Shown here in pieces: positions 33,024 to 37,703 of a stretch of 37,703 nt of DNA. Source of the DNA: Bacteroidota bacterium (lineage in GTDB: Bacteria > Bacteroidota > Bacteroidia > NS11-12g > UBA955). Position numbers and translations under genes: made by a program. Within the stretch, counting starts at the first letter, position 1, and the number at the start of each line of letters is the position of its first letter. The notes beneath the pieces are model-generated. The model made no database searches and had not been told where the DNA came from. It saw nothing but the letters and a program-made list of their open reading frames with translations. Location of the stretch: NCBI GenBank assembly GCA_027621365.1, contig JAQCBH010000021.1, positions 1 to 37,703 on the forward strand. The letters are read 5' to 3'.

Positions 33024-33912
33024 GCTTGGTCAAGCGCTTTTGCCCCTGAACCAGAAGCCAGGCCACTCCATAGGTCAACACGAAAGAATACAAGGCGTAG
33101 ACCAAGGCTGGCTTCTCCATGGTTGAATTCCCCAATTTGTCGCCAGCGATCAACAAGGCCAAGGCCGTGTTGTGCAATCCCACTTCAACCGCGATGGTAA
33201 TGCGCGTTTTGAAGGCCAAGCCCATGGGCCAGCCCACCAAAAATCCCAGCAACATACTGAACATGTTCAAGGCGACAACAGCTGGTGTCAGCATCTTGAC
33301 ATCGCTCCACATCATGTTGGTACCTCCGTTCTGGTTGCCCGCTAAAAACTTGAAGGCAAATACTCCTAACAACAACAAGGGCAAGGCCAGGTTCAGTGTT
33401 TTTTCTAGTGAGACCATTTTCAATCCCAACTTCAATCTCAGGGCCATTCCTAGCATGGCGGGGAAAACCGTCACCATGAAAATCTCCAACAATGTGGACC
33501 AAAAAGGCAATTCAATCACCTGGCCTTGAGCCAGGAAATATTCCAAAAAGAAGTTGACCAAAATGGGAATGGTAAACAAGGACAACAGAGCGTTGCAAAC
33601 GGTCAGGGAGACGGCCAAGGCCACATTTCCTCGAACAAAATAAGAAACCAGATTGGAGGTGATACCACCGGGGCAAACGCTCAAAATCATGATGCCCACT
33701 TTGAGCTCGGGGCTTACGTTGATGAAGTAGGCGATGAGGGCTGCGACCAGAGGGAGCAGCCCCATCTGAGCAAACAAACCAATGGCCAAGGAACGCGGTT
33801 GGTCAAACAGTTGCTGAAAGTCTTCTTTTTTGAGAGACATGCCCAATCCGAACATGATCAAACCCAGAATGAGATTCAAAAGTTCGTTGATATGGGCGCC
33901 GATGCCACTCAT
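33013..33912 (-). CDS. Bile acid:sodium symporter (BASS) family transporter
   Basis: An inner-membrane secondary transporter of about 299 residues with nine or ten predicted helices. Family signatures are LIMFGLGMSLKKEDF near the N terminus, SVCPGGITSNLVSYFVRGN (crossover and sodium-site region), and EVGLHNTALALLIAGDKLGN. Related proteins move organic acids such as pyruvate, pantothenate, bile salts or sulfonates with Na+; the substrate here is not predictable. I chose the ATG at 33912, which overlaps the stop of the LysE-type gene by four bases (ATGA), over a TTG at 33933. It is the last gene of the minus-strand run and its 3' end overlaps nadD by 11 bases. Confidence 0.92.
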   Translation of the reverse strand: MSGIGAHINELLNLILGLIMFGLGMSLKKEDFQQLFDQPRSLAIGLFAQMGLLPLVAALIAYFINVSPELKVGIMILSVCPGGITSNLVSYFVRGNVALAVSLTVCNALLSLFTIPILVNFFLEYFLAQGQVIELPFWSTLLEIFMVTVFPAMLGMALRLKLGLKMVSLEKTLNLALPLLLLGVFAFKFLAGNQNGGTNMMWSDVKMLTPAVVALNMFSMLLGFLVGWPMGLAFKTRITIAVEVGLHNTALALLIAGDKLGNSTMEKPALVYALYSFVLTYGVAWLLVQGQKRLTKLKA

Positions 33913-34565
33913 AATGTTTTCAGCAAGGGCCAAAGTACCCGCACGAATTGAACCGCAAAATAGACGCCCAAAGCCACCATCAACAAGCCAAAATAACGGT
34001 TGATGAAAAAGGACAAACGAAGGTTCAATTTACGTCCCAGAAAATCGCTCAAATACACCTTGCCCAAATCGAGCGAGAACAAGGTCAATAGAATGCTGGC
34101 CATTTGAACGGCAATGGCCAAGCGCGGATACACCACATAATCGGTACCCACGGTGATGGCACCCATCAAACTGACCCAGAGCACCAAGACAAAGGGATTG
34201 AACAAATTCAAAACATAACCCTTGAATACGTTGGTACTAGTCGAAACCGGCTCATTGAATTTGCGGGCGAATTCAGGGTATCGGGTGAACCATCCGCGAA
34301 GACCCAAATAGGCAATAGCAGCCGTGGCTACCCCCGAAAAAACGACTTGAACCCATGGCAAAGTGAACAAATCGGCCAGTCCAAAGTAACAGGCGGCCGC
34401 CACCGTAAATTCACTCAAGAAAATGCCCAAAGCCAAGCGCAGACCGGCGCCTCGCCCACCCTGCATACCAGTGTGTATGAGGGTAAAAAAGGAAGGCCCA
34501 AAGCTGAGCACGCCAATGGCCAGCCCGTAGCCAACCCCTTTCGCTATTTCGCCCAGCCAGAACAT
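33909..34565 (-). CDS. LysE/RhtB family exporter-like membrane protein
   Basis: An inner-membrane protein of about 218 residues with six predicted helices, of the LysE superfamily, whose characterised members export amino acids. The N-terminal segment GVLSFGPSFFTLIHTGMQGGRGAGLRLALGIFLSE fits the family's GPxxF start and first loop, and KGYVLNLFNPFVLVLWVSLMG is the conserved NP helix. I chose the Met at 34565 (MFWLGEIAKGVG); the earlier Met at 34589 adds only unlike residues. It overlaps the symporter gene by four bases. It follows the IMPase gene by 43 bases, with a near-consensus -7 box in between, so it may also have its own promoter. The substrate is unknown. Confidence 0.88.
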   Translation of the reverse strand: MFWLGEIAKGVGYGLAIGVLSFGPSFFTLIHTGMQGGRGAGLRLALGIFLSEFTVAAACYFGLADLFTLPWVQVVFSGVATAAIAYLGLRGWFTRYPEFARKFNEPVSTSTNVFKGYVLNLFNPFVLVLWVSLMGAITVGTDYVVYPRLAIAVQMASILLTLFSLDLGKVYLSDFLGRKLNLRLSFFINRYFGLLMVALGVYFAVQFVRVLWPLLKTL

Positions 34566-34574
34566 GGGTAAGCG

Positions 34575-34582
34575 CAAATTAG
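34575..34582 (-). promoter_or_regulatory. Near-consensus -7 box before the LysE-type gene
   Basis: CTAATTTG on the minus strand, nine bases before the ATG at 34565, closely resembles the TTAATTTG before serC. Both match TAnnTTTG only if the spacing is shortened by one base. Confidence 0.35.
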
Positions 34583-34608
34583 CCCACAATTGCGCCCCAA
34601 CAAAGGAA

Positions 34609-35406
34609 TCAATCCTTCAAATGCGCAGAAACTGCAGGAAAAAATTCAGGAAAAAGATGGGCAGAACACGCAATGATCTCTTGTCCGAACAAAACGGAAT
34701 CACCACCCTTGAAATCGCAGACCTCCCCGCCGGCTTCTTTGACCAGTAGTATCCCCGCCGCTATATCCCAAGAGGAGAGATTCATTTCAAAAAAAGCATC
34801 GAAGCGCCCGCAGGCGGTGTAGGCCAAATCAATAGCGGCTGAACCCATTCGGCGAAGACCCTGGGTGCTCTTCATGAACACTTGCAAGAGATCCAAATAG
34901 GGCTGCATTTTGCCAAATTCGTAATACGGGAAACCCGTGGCCAAGAGGGACTTGGACAATTCGCTGTTGCTAGACACCTGAATGCGCTGACCGTTCAAGT
35001 GAGCGCCCTGCCCTCGCAGGGCGGTAAAGGTCTCACCCAGCGCTGGGCAATGTACCACTCCCAGCACCGGTTCACCCTCATCCAACAAGGCAATGGAAAT
35101 GGAAAACACCGGCAATCCATGCAGGAAATTGGTGGTGCCATCCAGGGGATCGATGACCCAGGTATATCCTGAAGTTTCACGCTCCTGAGAGGAAAATTCC
35201 TCACCGATGAAGCGAGCCTCAGGCATCAAAGCCAACAAGGCTTCGGTCAACCTTTTCTCGCTTTCCTGGTCGACAAACGACACCAATTGGTTCAGTCCCT
35301 TATCCTCTACCTGAGTTTGGGAAACCCGATTCAGGTGTTCGCATTGAAAGTTTCCAACCTCCTTGCAGAGCTGGACTACGGGATGAAGGAGAGCCGTGAT
35401 TTTCAC
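34609..35406 (-). CDS. Inositol monophosphatase family protein
   Basis: A Mg2+-dependent phosphatase of the IMPase/SuhB/CysQ superfamily, about 265 residues, cytoplasmic. Metal-site motifs are complete: FIGEE (first Glu), WVIDPLDGTTNFLHGLP (DPLDGT), and the late SSWDIAAGILLVKEAGG with its Asp. LGVVHCPALGETFTA and MGSAAIDLAYTACGRFDAF are also typical. The start is probably GTG at 35406 (VKITALLHP), one base after the TGA of the upstream surface-protein gene; an ATG at 35427 inside that gene would add seven residues. Inositol-1-phosphate, other sugar phosphates or 3'-phosphoadenosine 5'-phosphate are possible substrates. Confidence 0.93.
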   Translation of the reverse strand: MKITALLHPVVQLCKEVGNFQCEHLNRVSQTQVEDKGLNQLVSFVDQESEKRLTEALLALMPEARFIGEEFSSQERETSGYTWVIDPLDGTTNFLHGLPVFSISIALLDEGEPVLGVVHCPALGETFTALRGQGAHLNGQRIQVSSNSELSKSLLATGFPYYEFGKMQPYLDLLQVFMKSTQGLRRMGSAAIDLAYTACGRFDAFFEMNLSSWDIAAGILLVKEAGGEVCDFKGGDSVLFGQEIIACSAHLFPEFFPAVSAHLKD

Positions 35407-35407
35407 A

Positions 35408-37703
35408 TCAGCGAAGTAAGTGCACAAGCTGCATTTCTTCGTGGCTTTGGCCCTGAAAATCGACCACTTTCACCACGAGCAAGTAGGACCCCTGGGGGCA
35501 AGCATCTCCATTTTTGTATTTGCCGTTCCAAGCCCCTGTCAAAGCGTCGCTTTCAAACAGGCGCTGACCCAGTCGGTTGTAAACGGTGAAGCTCAACTCG
35601 GCAATGCCGGTACCCAATGGCATCCAATCGTCATTCAACCCATCGCTATTGGGTGTAAACGAAGAAGGCAAATACAACTGATACAACTGACGCACGCGCA
35701 GCTCGCGATAGGCCGAATCCACACAGCCTGGATAAGAACTGGCAACCAACCAAATGCCAAAGAGACCGGTATCGCCAAAGCTGTGTTGCACACTAGGGCC
35801 TTGATAGGTTGAACCGTCGCTGATGCTCCAATCCAATTGATCCCAGGCGGGGGTTTTATTGACCAATTCCACGCCCGGATCCCAGGTACTGATCACCAAT
35901 GGATCGTTCGACAGGGCGATGTTGGGAATGATGCTAAAGGCTGCCTCGGGGTAGGCCACCCAGTTCAAAGCCTGAGGCAATGCCACCGTATCCAAACAGC
36001 CTGCAGGCGAACGCAAGACGGCCACCAGACTATGCTGACCTGCCCGGGAAGGCTTCATCACCAAAGTATCGCCTTGTGTTGGACCACCGTAGGTAAAGGT
36101 ATTGTCGCTGCCATGAATGGCCCACAATCGCCAATTGTACAGGTTTTGACCCGCTGCTTGCACCACAATGGAATCTCCTTCGCAGACCGTAGTGGCGCTG
36201 TAACTGAAAGTAGCCGAAGGGCTGGGGTTGACGGTGAGGGAGGCCGAGGCGTTAGCCGAGGCCGAACAATTGTCGCTGAGCTGGAAGCTCCACACTTCGC
36301 TCGCTGAAGGAACCCAGGTTTTGCTCAATGCGGCGGCGGTTTTGCCGTTCAATTGCCAAGCGTAGTTCGCCGTATCGCCGCCGCCGATAAAAATCTGGGC
36401 CTTGACGGTATCGCCTTGGCAGAGCACTGAAGGGTTGAAGTCGATGCGCGCCCACAAGGAATCGCGTACGGTGATTTGGAAACTCTGGGTATCGGATTTG
36501 ACGGTACAGCCGTCGCTGAAGATGACGCTGTAGTTCCAGGTACCGCTGGAGGCCGGGCGCAGCGACTGCTGCGCCGCCCCGGCCCCGCCCGGGGCCCAGG
36601 CCAGCTTCCAGCTGGCCTGCCGGCCTCCCGCTGGAGCCACATCTACATCATAGCGCTGTCCCCAGCACAAAGTCGTATCAGCGATGGTCTGCATCGACAG
36701 CGGTGCCAGCCAATCTACGCGAACCGAATCGCTCCAATCAGGAGAACAGCCATCGCTCAAAACCACCGAATACACCGAAGAAGAAGCGGGCAAAACCGAA
36801 ACAGAAAGACCCGAAAGACCACCCGTCCAAGAAGCCGAATAACCCGATCCCAAACCGCCTGAAGGCAGCACAGAAAGATCAACCGAAGAGCCCACGCAAA
36901 TCGCGGTGTCAGAAGAAACCTGTCCCAACAATGCGGGGTAAGTATAAATCAGAGCTGTGTCCCAAGCCGAAGCCAGCGAACAGCCGTCGTCCAATCGGGC
37001 CCAAAGCACCAGGGTATCCGAAACCGACTCCAAAGCCAACAAGGAAAGACCCGAAAAAGAGCTACCCAAACCGCTGGGAACAACACCCAAGGGTAAAGCC
37101 CAATAAGACCAGGTATAGCCCGAGGTATCCCCGCCACTGGCGGCAAACAAACGCGAGGCTGATTGGCCAATGCAAAGAAGGGTGTCGTTAGGACCCGTAA
37201 TGTCCAAACCCGGCTTTACCCAAACCCATACCGAGGCGGTATCGGCTCGGTCGGTACATCCGTCGTTCAAAACGACTTGATAGGAAGTAGAAACCGACGG
37301 AGAAACCGCAACAGAAGCACCCGAACCCAAGGCTGGGTTCCAGGTATAGCTATAACCCGAGGCCAACCCGCCGAAAGCCGTGGCTTTCAAAGAAACCGAT
37401 TGGCCCAAACACAAGACGGTGTCGGAGGGGGCCAAAGAAACAGACAGGGGCTCACGAACCTGAACCAACACCGTATCCAAGGCCTCGTTCCAGGAACAGG
37501 CATCGCGCAATCGCAAAACGAAACTGGAATCGGTCAAAGGCCGAACCCATTTCTGAGAACCGCCTCGAACTCCGTTCCAGTAGTGCAAGTAATCGGGGGC
37601 CCATCCGCCCTTGCCGATGGCTTTCAACAAGACACTATCTCCGTAACAAATCAGGGTATCAACAGACGGCTGCAGAGAGACCGACAAGGAAGGTCGAATG
37701 CCC
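35408..37703 (-). CDS. Repeat-rich surface protein with CHU_C-type C-terminal domain (5' end beyond the window)
   Basis: The frame stays open to the right edge, so this is the C-terminal part (at least about 764 residues) of a larger exported protein. It consists of seven Ig-like repeats of about 80 residues, a PKD-like segment (LDWSISDGSTYQG, VQHSFGDTG), and the gliding-motility-associated C-terminal domain (YLPSSFTPNSDGLNDDW, FTVYNRLGQRLFES, GAWNGKYKNG, ending HLLR), which targets such proteins to the type IX system. Each repeat starts with a CxG motif and has a second Cys about 50 residues later in a (S/N)DGC-type motif, suggesting one disulfide per repeat. The repeats are rich in Ser, Gly, Ala, Val and Leu. 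It is probably a surface adhesin, and the downstream IMPase gene starts one base after its stop. Confidence 0.9.
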   Translation of the reverse strand, partial: GIRPSLSVSLQPSVDTLICYGDSVLLKAIGKGGWAPDYLHYWNGVRGGSQKWVRPLTDSSFVLRLRDACSWNEALDTVLVQVREPLSVSLAPSDTVLCLGQSVSLKATAFGGLASGYSYTWNPALGSGASVAVSPSVSTSYQVVLNDGCTDRADTASVWVWVKPGLDITGPNDTLLCIGQSASRLFAASGGDTSGYTWSYWALPLGVVPSGLGSSFSGLSLLALESVSDTLVLWARLDDGCSLASAWDTALIYTYPALLGQVSSDTAICVGSSVDLSVLPSGGLGSGYSASWTGGLSGLSVSVLPASSSVYSVVLSDGCSPDWSDSVRVDWLAPLSMQTIADTTLCWGQRYDVDVAPAGGRQASWKLAWAPGGAGAAQQSLRPASSGTWNYSVIFSDGCTVKSDTQSFQITVRDSLWARIDFNPSVLCQGDTVKAQIFIGGGDTANYAWQLNGKTAAALSKTWVPSASEVWSFQLSDNCSASANASASLTVNPSPSATFSYSATTVCEGDSIVVQAAGQNLYNWRLWAIHGSDNTFTYGGPTQGDTLVMKPSRAGQHSLVAVLRSPAGCLDTVALPQALNWVAYPEAAFSIIPNIALSNDPLVISTWDPGVELVNKTPAWDQLDWSISDGSTYQGPSVQHSFGDTGLFGIWLVASSYPGCVDSAYRELRVRQLYQLYLPSSFTPNSDGLNDDWMPLGTGIAELSFTVYNRLGQRLFESDALTGAWNGKYKNGDACPQGSYLLVVKVVDFQGQSHEEMQLVHLLR
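35978..37703 (-). repeat. Seven ~80-residue Cys-paired protein repeats
   Basis: Counting from the Leu/Met codon at 37687, the first Cys of each repeat is at residues 14, 93, 172, 264, 341, 423 and 502. The second is at 64, 144, 236, 314, 394, 474 and 564. Spacing is 77-92 residues. The first three to five units share the pattern CxGxSVxL, GGxxSGY, VVLxDGC. The array continues beyond the right edge. Confidence 0.8.

Noticed and set aside
33013-35406. IMPase, LysE-type exporter and BASS transporter as a dedicated uptake/export pathway
   Set aside because: The spacing suggests cotranscription, but the three families have no common substrate that can be named from sequence.
36703-37191. 162-codon Lys/Pro-rich open frame on the plus strand
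   Set aside because: Antisense to the repeat-rich surface protein; low complexity caused by the strand skew of that gene.
1-37703. tRNA, rRNA, CRISPR, insertion sequences, phage or defence islands
   Set aside because: I looked through all intergenic regions and gene products and found no cloverleaf, repeat-spacer array, terminal inverted repeats, transposase, integrase or defence protein.

Overview
This window looks like chromosomal DNA of a member of the Bacteroidota, most likely from the Flavobacteriales side of the phylum. Three things support this. Several large secreted proteins end in type IX secretion (T9SS) sorting domains or in the gliding-motility-associated C-terminal (CHU_C-like) domain. 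The gene order serC-serA-DUF1015 is typical of the group. Many genes are preceded by the Bacteroidota -7 promoter box TAnnTTTG, usually without a clear Shine-Dalgarno sequence. I saw no tRNA, rRNA, CRISPR array, insertion sequence, phage gene or attachment site. Coding density is very high and no gene-free stretch exceeds about 220 bases.

Layout. Bases 1-2730 hold a small secreted hypothetical protein (-), an M42 aminopeptidase and a lipid A type acyltransferase (+, overlapping by 1 base). Bases 2758-6370 hold an ArsR regulator (+) facing a serine-biosynthesis operon (serC-serA-DUF1015, -). Bases 6390-13123 hold a small secreted protein and then the membrane-arm half of respiratory complex I, nuoI-J-K-L-M-N (-), which starts with nuoI and has no nuoA-H beside it. 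Bases 13170-17785 hold a T9SS-exported protein resembling C25 (caspase-fold) proteins and a K+-dependent-type membrane pyrophosphatase with an unusual 101-residue tail containing 15 cysteines, closed by a strong bidirectional terminator. Bases 17784-24936 hold DUF2200, a large exported VPS10/sortilin-like beta-propeller protein, a GT4 glycosyltransferase, an aspartate-type aminotransferase and an HldE/RfaE-type sugar kinase. Bases 25029-29773 hold a 1556-residue PKD/CHU_C surface protein. Bases 29866-33023 hold a PNGase F-like T9SS protein, guanylate kinase and nadD. Bases 33013-37703 hold a minus-strand cluster: a repeat-rich CHU_C protein (cut by the right edge), an inositol monophosphatase family protein, a LysE-type exporter and a bile acid:Na+ symporter family protein.

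How the genes fit together. Housekeeping functions (serine, NAD, GMP, respiration, ion gradients from PPi) alternate with envelope and secretome genes. Complex I and the pyrophosphatase are both ion-translocating machines of the inner membrane. The secreted group includes candidate hydrolases and adhesins suited to a particle- or polymer-associated lifestyle (inference).

I did not find a clear new defence or mobile system. The most unusual signals are the Cys-rich tail of the pyrophosphatase, promoters placed so close to start codons that several mRNAs may be leaderless, the complex I cluster that begins at nuoI, and the DUF1015 protein in the serine operon.
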